From assembly GCF_033473495.1 (NCBI RefSeq), contig NC_088937.1, positions 1,116,001 to 1,180,000 of the forward strand: a stretch of 64,000 bases of DNA. Reading direction: 5' to 3'. Below are positions 1-11,519 of this stretch, piece after piece (the stretch's first letter is position 1; each line of letters opens with the position of its first letter). The notes under the pieces were generated by a model. That model was not told where the DNA came from and ran no database searches. It worked only from the letters and a program-made list of their open reading frames with translations. Origin of the DNA: Cercospora beticola (Eukaryota > Ascomycota > Dothideomycetes > Mycosphaerellales > Mycosphaerellaceae). The position numbers were made by a program, and so were the translations under genes.

Positions 1-219
1 GTTAGGCATTGCTACTTGATCTTCCATTGCTATCGTGGAGTTCATGGGAATGTGGCAGAGTGGTAGGCACACAGACGAGTGAGGTAAAGAGCTCAATAGC
101 GCAATTCGGCAATAGCTCTGGTCAAGCTCCGTCAATCCGCGGGCTCCAGCTATATTGGAGCTCCTGTTCGGAGGCAGATAATCCATTATGTGAATTTATT
201 ATACGAACCAGCCAACATC
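1..219. other. Left edge, 3' flank of the SelO gene
   Basis: No gene can be supported. An 88-aa plus frame crosses into the SelO stop region and has no family features. Confidence 0.4.
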
Positions 220-2172
220 CTATGAGCTACATGAGCATTGCATTGCTCTCTGATATCTTGGGACATCACCAGTAAATCGATCTTGCTCCTCCTTGTCTCC
301 CTCCCATCTATCGGCAAACGGATCAAGCGCCATAGTCATGACCCGATCCAGGATCTCTCGGTTGCCCTTCTTTTCAACCTCAGTGATCACCTCATCCAAT
401 ATCCACGACCTCGGAACGAAATTGGGGTTCACGGCCTTCATTGCTGCAATGCGCTCCACACGCGCTTCTTCCGAGCTAGGCCAGTCTTCGAGTACTCTCT
501 TGCGCCATTCGCCTAGCCACTTTGCCACACGGTCTCGTGCCTGATCCTCATTCACACTGACGAGCCCGCCAAGGCCCTCATGGTGGAAGAAACGACTTGC
601 GACTTCCTTGGCTTTATCGTGCGTATCAATGTCAACCATGCTGATGTTGCTCAAGCGTCGGAACGTGTGGTTGAAGTCAAGCTCTAAAGCTTCGAGAGTG
701 TCGAGCAACTCGGAGTACAGTTCCTTGAAATCACTTTCTTTGCTCTGTTTGAGACCGAGGCGAGCTGTCATCAGACGCTTGTATTCGGCCATGAACACAG
801 CCTTGTACTCCTCGCCGACACGGTCGATGACAGTCTCGGCACGCTTGACGAGCTCGTCTGCACGATCTTTGCGCACACCCTGAGTCGCAAATTCCTCGTC
901 ATCGACCCAAGGGCCAGCGCCAATAAGTTCGCCCAGCGCTTCTGCGAGGCGGACGTGGTTCCACCAAATAATGCTTGGTTGGTTCTTGTACGAGTAGCGA
1001 AGCATGTGGTCGTCATGATTAGGTGTGTAGTTGGGATCGAAGTTGTCGAGGAATGCAAAAGGCCCGAAGTCTATCGAGAGACCAAAGATAGATGTGTTGT
1101 CCGTGTTGAGCACGCCGTTCATGAAACCATAAGCTTGCCACGCTGCAACTGTCTTTGCGTTGCGACGAGCGACTTCCCTGAACAGTCGTGTGTAGCGGTT
1201 CTCAGCCAGCTCGTTTTCGCCCTGTATCTCGTCCCTGGATACGCCTCGACTAACTTCCACGACGTCCTTCTCTTCTGTGGTCGATACGCGCCCAGGCAGG
1301 TTCTGCCAGCCACCAAATACATCTTCGGCGACATAATCAGCCAACTTCCTCAACATGTCTCGGTCACCTCTTGATCGCGGAAGGTCAAATGTGCCAAAGC
1401 GGATCCAGCTCTCTGCAAATCGCGCCACTATTGCTGCAGGCTCTGTGGTCTCACGTCGGACCTTCTCTTCCGGGCCCAAAGTCAAGCTCAAGGCGCGAGT
1501 GGTCGGAATGCCCAAAGCGTTCAAGGACTCGCTCACCACGAACTCTCGAATACTGCTCCGTACCACAGCCTTGCCATCTGCAAAGCGTGAGTACGGAGTC
1601 TTGCCGGCGCCCTTCAGCTGAATCTCATATCGTCTGTCGGTTGTAGGATTTGTAGTCTCAAACAGCGAAATGGCTCGTCCATCCCCAAGTTGACCTGCCC
1701 ACGAGCCAAACTGGTAGCCTCCGTAGCACTGCGCCCAAGGATAAATGTCCTTCTCGCCTGGCTCGTCGCCGTTCAAGGTTATGATCTGTTCGCCGGCGAC
1801 CGTCTTCTTGAAATCATCCGTCTGGACGGACGCCGGGTCTATTGCCAAGTCTCTGAGCGCTGCTTTCGACACAGCGACTAGTTCGGACTGCTTAAAGGGA
1901 TCGGGTCGTACAAAGGTATACGCTGCATTCTTGACCAGTCGAGGACCAAGCTTAGTCCTCTCGGCCTTGTGTGAGTCGGCGGGGGTTGGATATTCGCCAT
2001 CGGCAGGGAGCTTCGAAGTGAAGTTGTTGCTCTTGGGCAGATCGCGAATCGAGAAGGTCTTTTGGTCGGCGGGCGGATGCGGGGGCGTGAGACTCGCCAT
2101 GGTCGCTGCTGCTGTTCGATGGAGATGTGCTGTGATGGCAGGTCGTCCTGGCAGACGGAGCACTCGATGCAT
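220..2172 (-). CDS. SelO-family protein adenylyltransferase (pseudokinase), probably mitochondrial
   Basis: A single-exon 650-aa protein. It matches the SelO/YdiU (UPF0061) family, whose members bind ATP in a flipped orientation and transfer AMP to Ser/Thr/Tyr of target proteins in mitochondria or bacteria. Visible hallmarks are the LKGAGKTPYSRFADGKAVVR segment (about residues 188-207), REFVVSESLNALGIPTTRAL just after it, and the GVLNTDNTSIFGLSIDFGPF stretch that carries the Asn/Asp metal and catalytic residues. The protein ends in CSCSS; animal SelO carries selenocysteine near the C-terminus, so this copy appears to use cysteine. The first ATG gives a basic, acid-poor leader (MHRVLRLPGRPAITAHLHR), which fits a mitochondrial presequence. 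A second Met 23 codons later would remove it. It is divergent from the DCAF4-like gene 343 bp away. Family assignment is firm; location is inferred. Confidence 0.93.
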   Translation of the reverse strand: MHRVLRLPGRPAITAHLHRTAAATMASLTPPHPPADQKTFSIRDLPKSNNFTSKLPADGEYPTPADSHKAERTKLGPRLVKNAAYTFVRPDPFKQSELVAVSKAALRDLAIDPASVQTDDFKKTVAGEQIITLNGDEPGEKDIYPWAQCYGGYQFGSWAGQLGDGRAISLFETTNPTTDRRYEIQLKGAGKTPYSRFADGKAVVRSSIREFVVSESLNALGIPTTRALSLTLGPEEKVRRETTEPAAIVARFAESWIRFGTFDLPRSRGDRDMLRKLADYVAEDVFGGWQNLPGRVSTTEEKDVVEVSRGVSRDEIQGENELAENRYTRLFREVARRNAKTVAAWQAYGFMNGVLNTDNTSIFGLSIDFGPFAFLDNFDPNYTPNHDDHMLRYSYKNQPSIIWWNHVRLAEALGELIGAGPWVDDEEFATQGVRKDRADELVKRAETVIDRVGEEYKAVFMAEYKRLMTARLGLKQSKESDFKELYSELLDTLEALELDFNHTFRRLSNISMVDIDTHDKAKEVASRFFHHEGLGGLVSVNEDQARDRVAKWLGEWRKRVLEDWPSSEEARVERIAAMKAVNPNFVPRSWILDEVITEVEKKGNREILDRVMTMALDPFADRWEGDKEEQDRFTGDVPRYQRAMQCSCSS

Positions 2173-2515
2173 TCACGGCACAAGTACAATGACAAAGAGA
2201 GGAAAGCAAAGTGGCAATAGCTGACTTACTTACTGCACCAGCACCGAATCACATCCGCAGCGTCTCCGACTGTCGCGTTGATGTTGCTCGCCAGGCACGT
2301 CATATGCTGCGAACGATGTCGGCAGAAAGGAAGCCCGCCAAGCCGCACGTGGTTGTTCAGCAACGGCAGGTCTGCCTGAAGATTCCACCTCTTCACCTTT
2401 CACCATCGACACCGACTAAACTCACAACAGGCCACGGAGCTTTCCAACACGCCTGGAACCATTTCGAAATGCATATGCGCCTCACACATTCTTTTGCGCA
2501 AGCTCGGTCGCCAGG
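2173..2515. promoter_or_regulatory. Divergent intergenic promoter region
   Basis: These 343 bp separate the start codons of the SelO gene (minus) and the DCAF4-like gene (plus), so they must hold both promoters and 5' UTRs. I see no clear TATA box, repeat or RNA gene. Confidence 0.5.
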
Positions 2516-4068
2516 ATGAATCGAGGCAACATTCCTGGCTTCTACTTCGATGAAGAGAAGAAAAAGTATTTCAAGATCACCGCCGACCATGCGGCACCCG
2601 TCGACGCCAAACACTCAAGGGCCAATGTGAAACGCGAGAAGCATGAAAAGCGCGCTCTCAAGAAACAGAGATTCGAGGAGCGAGTGATTCGCAAGCAGAC
2701 CGTCAACCAGGCCAAGTCACTGACGAGTGGGCTGTTCAAGACGACACTGCAACGTGAACTTGGCCATCGGACCACTGGCTATCTCAGTGGTGTGCGTGAT
2801 GAAGCTCTGATCAATGGACTGGAGCACACGCCACTCAATCCCCGGATCAAAGGCTTCAACTCGTATCCTGTCGTTCGAGATGCTCTATACGCCGCCGATC
2901 AGTCAGATATGCTCTTTGCGACTACACAAAACTCGGCTGCAACTTGCGTGTACTCGTACCATTGGCAAGACAATGTAAACGACCCCCAAGACTTGGCTGC
3001 AAAATAGTAAGTCGAACACGAGTGCTTTTCTCAAATCATTTCCTTCGCGAAAGCTGGATCTGTATCGATATCTCGTCAAGCTTGGCGCTCGCTTTCTTTC
3101 TTGCTTGTCCTGATCCGTACACAGTCCGTTGGCAGCCTTGTCCGGTAGGTTCGTGACCTTGCAGCGTTTCGATTCTACTCTGCTCTTCGTCAGCAATACC
3201 GACCACGCCATTCACTATTACCTTGGCCCCTCTCGTACATCGGAGCGCAACGAGAGTGCCCTCTTTCCTAAAGCTACATTACAGAATACTGTGGAAACAG
3301 TTCATGCCTGCGCTTTCGAGCCAGCGACGCGGAACATTGCGTTCGCAGGCACTGGTCTTCTCGTTGTCGATGGCCTAAACCCGGGTATGTGTCTGGACGG
3401 TGAAAGCATTTCGGAGCCTTTTATTAATCGTCTCCCGTGTAGGTTGGGTCGGCCGTTCCAACTTCGGAGATACAAAAGAGAGTTTTGCAGCAACTTGGCT
3501 TCAACCGAATGTTCTGGCCTACGGACTTGACACAGAAGTCGCCCGCGGCCCGCCTATGCACACAGTGTGTCTTTGGGATGTACGAGTCGGCAGCTCACCA
3601 TCGCATGCGAACTCGTCAACCCGTTTGAAGCGCTATCACCGCATAACAGGACTAGAAACACCAGAAGGTACCGGTCAGTATTACGTTTGTTTATCCTCAG
3701 GCCAATCCAGCTCACTGGCCACAGATCATCAACTCCTTGTTACAACTAACAAAGACATCAATTTGTATGACCTGCGAATGCAGTCCACCGCAGGACCGCC
3801 ACTCTTGTCCATTCCACATACTTCTGTTGGGTCGCAGCTCAACTTCGCCGTTCGTGGAGACCTCATCGCCGCAGTGGACGCTTTGTTCAGAGTCCAGGTC
3901 TACTCGCTTCGAACCAGTCGAGGTTTGAAGACATTACAGCGAAATCAGCCTACGACATCACGCCCTTCAGCTCTACATTCGCTTCGATGGCAAGAGAATA
4001 GCAGAGGCTCGCCATATCTGCAGGCATGTGCGGACAGCATCGTCCATCGATGGGGTTGGCAGGTCTAA
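2516..4068 (+). CDS. DCAF4-like WD40-repeat protein
   Basis: A three-exon gene: exons 2516..3006, 3125..3384 and 3443..4068, introns of 118 and 58 bp (GTAAGT..CAG, GTATGT..TAG), giving 458 aa. The joins keep frame and merge three open frames into one protein. The N-terminus IPGFYFDEEKKKYFKI followed by a Lys/Arg-rich helix is the signature of DDB1- and CUL4-associated factor 4 (WDR21) relatives. The rest contains WD-type blades ending in motifs such as HTVCLWDVRVG and DINLYDLRM, and a terminal CADSIVHRWGW blade. By family, it would be a substrate receptor for a CUL4-DDB1 ubiquitin ligase; the substrate is unknown. The first acceptor was placed at 3124 because the nearer AG at 3148 would create a stop codon. 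It converges with the phosphatase gene. Confidence 0.85.
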
Positions 4069-4251
4069 TGAATCAAATGCGTATCCGATGGACTCGAGAA
4101 GTGTACCACTTTAGGAAACATCAATGCAATGGAGAGCAGTGGGACAAATCCCGAAGTCACATTATATGTGTACAAGTCTATCTGCTGTTTCGTGTCTGGT
4201 CATCACGTTTCATTACTACTCTCCCAAGAGTCATTTTATCCCATGCCACAC

Positions 4252-6466
4252 CTAACAGTATGCGTGTCCGGGCTTGAAGCTTCTTGGCTTGACACCAGTG
4301 TTGTGTCCATGTTCTCCACCCGCATACTTGGGGTGCTTCTCATCATATCTCTGGTAGCCCTTCTTGCCCTCGCACTTCTCCCAGTTGTCCTTCTTCTCCT
4401 TGTGGTGGCCGTCATAACCAGGCGCGGTGCCGTTGCCGCCTCTCTTCTCTGAAAGACCCAAGCACTCTGCCATCTTGAAGAAGACGTCGATGGAGTTGTA
4501 AACACCACCGAAGATCTCAGAACAAGGACCTTGAGCCCAGACTGTGACGTCGGTGAGGGAGTGGACACCTTGGTTGGCGGATTCGGGAAGGGTTCCGTTG
4601 ACGACAAAGCCTCCTTCATCATTGTTGGGGTTGGCGAAGTAGTTTTCTGATGCGAAGCCCGTGATGTTCGAGGCTGGACTGCGTGGTCCGTCCTTGTGGA
4701 CTTGGAATGTTTCGCGGTGGTCTGGGAATGCCCCGAAGCCTTGTGCAAGAGTGTAGCGTGGCTCCCAGTTGGATGGGAAGTTGGAGTCGCCATAGCGCAA
4801 GTCACCAGTGTTGATGTAACCCGAGAGACCAGAGCGTTCGTAGATGCCCACAGCGTTACGCTTCTCGCGGTCATCGGTCTTCTCGTTGAGGTACTTGGTG
4901 TCGACGTTTCCAAAGACATCGAAACCGTGTCCGTGATCAGCAGTAACGACGATAAGTGTATCTTTGTAGGCATCAATCTCCTTGAGGTGTTCGATGGAGT
5001 GCTTGATGGTATCATCAAGCTCGAGGAGCTCGCCGAGAGCACGGTCGTAGTCCAAAACGTGCATCATCTTATCTACCGAAGCGGCCTCAGACATGATGAA
5101 CCAACCTTTGTCGCCGGCTCGGTTGTTGAGGATATCGATTGCCTTAATGGTCATCTCCTTCAAGCCAGGTTGATCGGCAGCGGTCTCGCCATTGCACAGA
5201 GGTGATTCGGTGTCGTTGAGGTTGTCAGTGTAGACGTTGCGGTCCAACCACTTAGCCATGTTAGACTGGGAGAAGATTCCGAGTGTCCTCTCCTCGCTGG
5301 AAGTAGCCTCAAGGCCAGTCTTGTTGTAGACAACGTTGTAGCCAGCCTCAGCGAAGACCTCGTAGTAGTCGAGATCTTGGTATGTTTCGCCACCATTCTC
5401 TGGGCTGCAGAAGTTCTCCGCACCTCCACCAAAAAGGACATCTGGTCCATTCCACTCGGTCCAGGTGTAGTTGACAATGCCGTTGACGAAAGAGTCAATG
5501 ACAGCGCCATACTCGCCACGATCGCGAGTGTGAGCAGTCAAGGCAGCTGGAGTAGCATCGGCAATGAACGCAGTGGAGACAATTCCGACGTGACCGCCGA
5601 CCAAGCGATGGAAGATCTCAGCAATCGATTCCACCTTGGGGTCATCGAAAGGATCTGGAGAGGTATCGCCGTAAACGCCGAGAGCGTTGACAACTGACTT
5701 GTGGCCAGTGTACAAAGCAGTTGCAGAGTTGGCAGAATCCGTGATGAATGTGTCAATGGAATGTGTCATCTGGTGTCCAATGGTTGGGAACTTGTCCAGC
5801 GCCAATGTGCTCTGATAGCGTCCGTTAATTGTCTTGTGTGCGATCAAGCGTGCAGCAGTGACCATGTTCGTGGTCATGCCGTCTCCGATGAAGAGGAGGA
5901 TGTTCTTGGTCTTGCGGACCTGCTCGATGTCACGGACGAGCCAGTTGGCAGTGGTGTTTGTGCCATTATTGTATGTCAGAACCGCAGTGTATTCGCCAGG
6001 CTCGTAAAGAGCCACTCGACGCCACGCCTTCGACGCAACATTGACTGCGGAAGGAGTCTCAGCATCGAGAGCAAACAGATCCTCGTACCAGCTGAAATCC
6101 CACTTCTCAATTTCTGGCTCTTCAAGTTGGAAGTACTCGGTCACAGGCCTCGCCTCCCCACCATCTTTGCTGATGGTGAGCGTGAAGTCCTCGTCCGGAA
6201 TGCCATTGGTAGCTTCTGAGCCGTTCACTGGAGCGTGGATCTCGACACGGATATCGAAGTATTGTCCTGCAAGGAAATCTTGCTGGTCTGGTGGAATCAC
6301 ACATCCCAGCGTAGGGCCTTACCAACAAAGGCAACAAGTCAGCACAGCCTCAATCGCCCAAGAAATCGTCCCAAAGCTTACATGTGCCAAACCGCTGGAA
6401 CGTCTGGGCTCCAACGACCGATACCAGCCCAGCAGCTGCAGATAATCTAGTCAAGGACTTCATCAT
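4252..6466 (-). CDS. Secreted alkaline phosphatase
   Basis: Two exons on the minus strand, 6466..6382 and 6317..4252, with a 64-bp intron (GTAAGC..AAG); the join yields 716 aa. The first exon encodes a signal peptide (MMKSLTRLSAAAGLVSVVGA) and the splice reads RFGTC-PTLGCVIPPDQQ. The catalytic core is alkaline-phosphatase superfamily: FIGDGMTTNM (metal Asp), ITDSANSATALYTG (nucleophile Ser in DSAN), a FIMSEAASVDKMMHVLDYDRA metal-binding region and VTADHGHGFD. Several N-x-S/T sites fit secretion. The last 60 residues are His/Lys/Gly-rich and hydrophilic, with no GPI signal, so a soluble or wall-associated enzyme is more likely than an anchored one. Role by family: release of phosphate from monoesters outside the cell or in the vacuole. 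The intron in the fifth line of the gene explains why the longest open frame begins at a GTG rather than an ATG. Confidence 0.92.
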
Positions 6467-7386
6467 GGCCAATTGCAGTCGCCCGCGCTGTCAAAAGAGC
6501 TCAACCTTGATGGAAGGACCTCTGCAGCCGGACAGCTTTATATACAGCGGGACCTAAGCCCTCTGTACCTGCAGAAGCAAGCTCTCAGACAGCTTACTGC
6601 AATTTGCAGCTCGCTAATAACGCCGTGGAACCGGCGCTCCATCGTGGCACCCCGTAGCGAATCTAGCGATGGAAGGCGTGGGAAAGAAAATACACGCCGC
6701 CGACGACAATGAGGATGAACAAGCATGGTTCCCGGCCGTATAGTTCAGCGCTGCATAGCTTAAGCGCACCTCGTGCAGATGCAAGCCTTGTTAATGGCCA
6801 GGACGGTGATACGGCGCGGGCAAATGCTTGGACGACCTGCCTATTCAATGCGTGCCAAGAGACAAAGTCTTGGGTGCAGAAAAGCTAGGTATGTTGTCTG
6901 GCGGCATAAAGCGGTGGTAGCATCAGAGGTCAGCATAACGTGCATGAACCATGGTATTTGAGTGGTTCTTCGCGGGCCGTTCTGAGAGAAACGCAGCGCG
7001 GTTCTCACCGAACTCCTCTTTGCCAAGAAACGTGGTGGAATACCTCCGGCATGGATATGGCCTACCCCTCGCGTGTTCTGCGCGTGGGAATCGGCATTCC
7101 TTCTAGATCTGTGATCAATGACCGAGACCTCCACGGCACCCTAGGCCGATGCTATCACACAGGAACGCGAGGGACGCACGTGGGGACTGGTTTAACTGAT
7201 TAAGTTTGTAGATTGTCATGTCTTCGTATCATCGTCTCGGTACACCAGCGCCGCGCTGTACTTCACTGGCAGCTTTCAGCGCCACCGCCCATTTTCCACA
7301 AATACGCCCAGAAATATGCTGCAGGCTATAAGACAACGATTAACTGCAGGTTAAAAAGCAAAACATGCAACGCCGGACAGCTCGAT
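6467..7386. other. Intergenic: phosphatase promoter and byr4 3' flank
   Basis: About 920 bp without a supportable gene. It lies upstream of the phosphatase start and downstream of the Byr4-like stop. Short open frames here show no family features, and no tRNA or repeat is visible. Confidence 0.4.
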
Positions 7387-9888
7387 TCAGAAGCTGCCAA
7401 ATCCATCGGACGGGACGATGTTGCGGATACCACGTCGCCATTGGCCATCATCTGGCCGCGGGTTATCGCCAGTAAACCAGTTCGAGCACATCCGTCTCCA
7501 GGCGTCTTCTTCTGTCCTTTGAAGTTCGATGAAGCGTAGACCAATGTCAAATTCTTCGTGGAAGTTCTCCGCTGGTGCTGCAGCATTAATGATTGGACTA
7601 CCCATGCCACTGATATTTTGTCCAGCTGCTGGGGTGTTCTCGTCTTTGAGATCCTCGATGCCAGCAAACGCATCCTCCTCGTCCTCAACATCGGTGGCCG
7701 ACGGCGAAAATTGCCCGGAGACATCGCGGCCGCCTTTGACCTTCAGCCACTTCATCTGCTGAGGGTCGTACACCATGCCGTTTTGGACCTGGATATTGAA
7801 CCCACTGCCGGTGGCCACATGGGAGATCAGCGCTGGCCGTGAAGGCGAGGTGTTCGATCGTTGGTGGCCGCGCTCCACGCGCTCCATGTAGGATGAACGT
7901 GGCCGGAGTTGTGGGGTCGGCGTGTCCAATGGTGGGAGGTCAAATTCGCGCAGGGTGTTCTCATTGCCTTCCCAGCGAAGAGTTTGAGGATTGTATACCA
8001 TGCCCTTCTCACCTGTTGACAATTAGCGGTTGTTGCAGCAGTCAAGGAAGAATGCGTAGAACTTACTCTTCGCCACGTGTGACCCGATGCCGGCGATGAG
8101 GCCTGGTCTGCGTGTGCTTTTCTGGCGCTGTGCATTGGGACTGGAAAAGGGACTCCTGGCCGCAACCTGGGCTTTCCAATTTGTGGTCAAAGGTTGAAGT
8201 GGGCCCTCACTCCGCGGCCTCGGCTGATTTGCCAGTCGCGTTTCCCGGGCAATCCTACTTGCGGCAGTGTCGCGCAGATAGCTCGGTGTTGCGGTAGGAG
8301 CATCATGGAAGCCTCTTGTTGGACTTGCGGGAGTCCTAGGTGGAGCGGGAGTCATTATTCTATCTGGGACGACCGTTATGGCGGAATTGCGTTTGCTGGC
8401 ATCAGAAACTTCAGAGCGACTTTGCGTTCGTCGAAGAGTGCTCTGCTTGGGTGGGCCTCGGCCAACAGGCTGTCTGACATATTTGCTTTCTTTACTTGCT
8501 GAGGTTGGCAAGTCATCGAATATTTCGAGCTCGTTACCGTCACCAAAGTGCCGTTTCTTTATCGGCTTGGTCAAAGTGTGCTTAGCAGCAGCTTGCCTCA
8601 CAAGAGCAGCAGGTGCTACATTCTCCCTTTGCCTGGAGGTCCGTGATGGCGTATCTGGAGCTATTTGGTTTGAGAGCCTCGAGCTGGGTCGTGGTGGCGG
8701 GGGCGATTGCGCGCCCTGTCTGCTGGGGTCGGATTCTCGACGTAGATGGTAGGGCATGGCACGATGTGCAGTAACATGAGAAGATTGCAGGTTTGATACA
8801 CCTGCGGGTAGGAATGGCACTGATGGCTTGGAAAATGACCCGTGGCTCGACTGGTTGCGCAAAGCTGGCATCGATCTCTTCGAGCGGAGCAACTGCGCAC
8901 TGGTAGTGGTAGGTCCTCTCCTATTCCGCAGCCCTTGGGAGTCGCCATTTTCAAATACTGGATCCAAACGTGATGTCTGTCGAGTGCCCGACACTGGTCG
9001 TGGGATATGTGATCTGGAGAATACAGGTTTGTTCGTCTGTTTGTCGTGGAAGTTCAGTGTGGTCGCAGGGCGCTGGGCTGATGGCGGCGGCCTGGTAGAC
9101 TTCACCTGAACATTCCGATTCGTGGTACGTTTCCGCACGTTCAGCACCTCGCCGTCTCCCAGATCAAGGTCGTCGAGGAAGTCATCATGATCGTCAGGTT
9201 CCAGCTTTGACTTCTTGTGCGTCTTCATCGTTGGCTCTTGTTCGATAATAGCAGAGCTAGGCTGCGACCGGTCTGAGAGCTCTGCATCTGCAGCACGTCG
9301 CTTCTTTAGCATTTCCTGAAAGTCCATGGGTCCTTCGGGAATATCAAGTCCACCTAAGTCGTCGACCTCGCTGTCTGCGGTTGCAGAACCTAGACTAGGA
9401 CTCATCACTGATGCAGAGCCGCTGCGGGCTCTCGTCTCACGTTTCCCTGCAAAGCGAATGCCCAAGCTTCCTTCAAGGTCTTCGTCGAAGTCATCGAAGC
9501 CTTCCTCGATCATGTCCGCCGAGTCCTCGGTCCTGGGCTTCAGTTGCAGCGGTCGGTCTGACATTTCGAGATCATTCTCCCAGTCATGCTCGATCTTCTG
9601 CTTCGACTTCTTCTTGCCCAGTCGTTTGATGGTGCCACCTAGAAGGGCGCTGGTGGGTACATTTTCGGGCAGGGGGATACCCGCCTGCTTCGCAGACTCA
9701 ATGGCTTGGACGGTGCTCTGCTCGTCGTTCGGTGTGATGACCACGTTCCAGTCCTCATCGCCAGCCACCGACTCCGAGCGGGTGCTCATCCGCGAGGACA
9801 TACTGAGAGGGCCAGTGCCGATGCTCGCGCTGCCAAACGCGTGGAACTGGCCCTCGAACTCATCGTCCTCCCATTGCTCGACCGCCAT
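7387..9888 (-). CDS. byr4: Byr4/Bfa1 homologue, subunit of the septation/mitotic-exit GAP
   Basis: Two exons, 9888..8067 and 8012..7387, with a 54-bp intron (GTAAGT..CAG); 815 aa. The protein is acidic at the N-terminus (MAVEQWEDDEFEG), disordered and Ser/Arg/Pro-rich in the middle, and ends with two copies of the Byr4/Bfa1 signature: GMVYNPQTLRWEG near the splice and GMVYDPQQMKWLK about 95 residues later. In yeasts Byr4/Bfa1 joins Cdc16/Bub2 at spindle pole bodies to inactivate the Spg1/Tem1 GTPase, holding back septation or mitotic exit. The first repeat is completed only by the splice (HVAKS-EKGMVYN), which supports the intron. It shares a 656-bp divergent region with the XRCC4-like gene. 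Confidence 0.9.
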
Positions 9889-10544
9889 GATTGTGTGTCA
9901 GGAGGGCGGCGTGCCCGGTGTCGCGGTCGAGAGCGGCGCTACATGCGCGTGAGGGAAGCCGGGAGAGCGGAGGCGCGGACGGTGGGCTGGTAGAGTGGTT
10001 CATGCGGTTGGTGTCGCTGCCGGTGTGGGAGTACTTTGTACGTCGTCGGTCACCCATCGGCCAGAGGCTGGCAGCGGCCGCTAAAAGAGGGAAGGCGCCG
10101 TCCGCGCGTGTTCCGCGACCAAGGTGCGCGACCCTGACCACACACTGACCACACACTGACCACTGACCCTCACACTCGGCTGCCACACGATCAATCTCCC
10201 GGTTCGAGTGCACAGTTCTACAGTTGACCACGAAAGACGCGTCGCGATCGAAAATTCTGAAGTTGCATAGCAACGGCTTACGGCCAATATCGCACATGTA
10301 GATCAGGGCAGCTTCTGTCGCGTCTTCTTGCTAGCACGGCGGCGGATCCGCAGGCGGCAGGCAGGCGGCGACACCAGCACGAGCACTCCGCCAGCACCGA
10401 GCACCTTGCAGCAAAATTCTAAAACCGCCTGACTGTGCGCAGCTGTACACCGCTGACACTCATTTCTGCTTGCCTTCGTCGTCCGCGGAAGACAGTAGTC
10501 GCGTGCACCGCGTCGTTGCTAATCGCCGAACAATAGCCTTGACC
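9889..10544. promoter_or_regulatory. Divergent intergenic promoter region (byr4 / XRCC4-like)
   Basis: A 656-bp GC-rich region between two start codons. It contains the CTGACCACACA short tandem repeat listed separately. I see no other structured element. Confidence 0.45.
10134..10168. repeat. Short tandem repeat, 11-bp unit CTGACCACACA
   Basis: Two full copies of CTGACCACACA are followed by degenerate CTGACCA and CTGACCC partial copies in the byr4/XRCC4-like intergenic region. Confidence 0.8.
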
Positions 10545-11519
10545 ATGGCACCTCCGCCAAAGCACGTCCTTCGCCTGCGTAGGACGGACAACAAGTCGGC
10601 GCACTTCCTCGTTCACGTCGCGCAGGAGGGCCGTAACGAGCTGGACCTCAAGCTCATTGGCACAGACAAGTCAGAGTTATATGTCGTCTCCCTGACTGCG
10701 GCCGACACGAAGTCCTACCAGGACCGCAATTTTAATGGATCCGAGGAAGACTTTCAGACCCTGCTCAAGTTCTCTTTCTTGCACTATCGATCAGACGCTA
10801 TTTTGCCGGCCTCCCTGCAGGGCGTGGAGACTGTTGCCGCGATTAATGGCCCCACTGCCTCGATCACTATCCGCAAGAATGTCGACGGCATTACCCAACG
10901 ACTCGGCACCATTCATTTGCAGGAGAACACGAGCCATACCGAGATTGATACCTTCGACTGGGTGGAGGCCGCGACTGCCGAAGCAGATGAGCTCCGTTCC
11001 CAGTTAGACGGATTGCAAATCTCCGTTGAGTCACAGAAGAATTCGATCGCTAAGCTGACCACGGAGCTGGATATGCTGGTTAGAGCTAAGAAGGCACACG
11101 AGGACGATCTCTTAAGCAAGTTCGCTGCTCTTCTGAACGCCAAGAAGCTAAAGATCCGAGATCAACAGAGGCTCCTGAATGGCGCTCAAATTGACCCTGT
11201 AGCTGCTACAGAGGTGAGCAATGCGAGGTTGTCCAGGACAACCAGGAAAGCTGGTGCCTCTCGCAGTGGCAAACGGAAAGCCAAGGCGACGCCCTCGCGC
11301 GCGCTTGATGGAGAGCAGGAGGAATCAGAGGAGGCTATTGCCGAGGAGGACCACACCATGAATGGTTCTGAGGAAGACACTTCGCGTCACGATCAAGTCA
11401 CGCCGGAACCAGACCACGCAGACGCCGCAACAGAATCAGAAGATGAGGAAGTGCCCAAGCCAGCCGCTGCCGCGAGGAGATCACAGAATACTCAAGAGCG
11501 ACGGGCAGAACGTTGGTGA
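10545..11519 (+). CDS. XRCC4/Lif1-like non-homologous end-joining factor
   Basis: A 324-aa open frame from the first ATG after an in-frame leader that lacks ATG. The N-terminal 150 residues (KHVLRLRRTDNKSAHFLVHV, then a beta-rich globular part ending FDWVEAATAEAD) are followed by a coiled coil (about 150-215: ELRSQLDGLQISVESQKNSI onward) and an acidic/basic disordered tail. This layout, and the LRSQL..L..L..L heptads, match fungal XRCC4/Lif1, the DNA ligase IV partner in double-strand break repair. The tail is odd: the frame ends in RRAERW at 11519, but another frame continues through a Lys/Arg then acidic stretch ending at 11664 with DEDEETDDELRLM. A small intron or a one-base sequence difference between about 11450 and 11510 could join them. 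Family call is good, 3' end uncertain. Confidence 0.78.
   Translation: MAPPPKHVLRLRRTDNKSAHFLVHVAQEGRNELDLKLIGTDKSELYVVSLTAADTKSYQDRNFNGSEEDFQTLLKFSFLHYRSDAILPASLQGVETVAAINGPTASITIRKNVDGITQRLGTIHLQENTSHTEIDTFDWVEAATAEADELRSQLDGLQISVESQKNSIAKLTTELDMLVRAKKAHEDDLLSKFAALLNAKKLKIRDQQRLLNGAQIDPVAATEVSNARLSRTTRKAGASRSGKRKAKATPSRALDGEQEESEEAIAEEDHTMNGSEEDTSRHDQVTPEPDHADAATESEDEEVPKPAAAARRSQNTQERRAERW

Noticed and set aside
1..12. GTTAGGCATTGC also found near 35381
   Set aside because: A 12-bp match between two places in 64 kb is within chance, and flanks do not match; not a mobile-element end.
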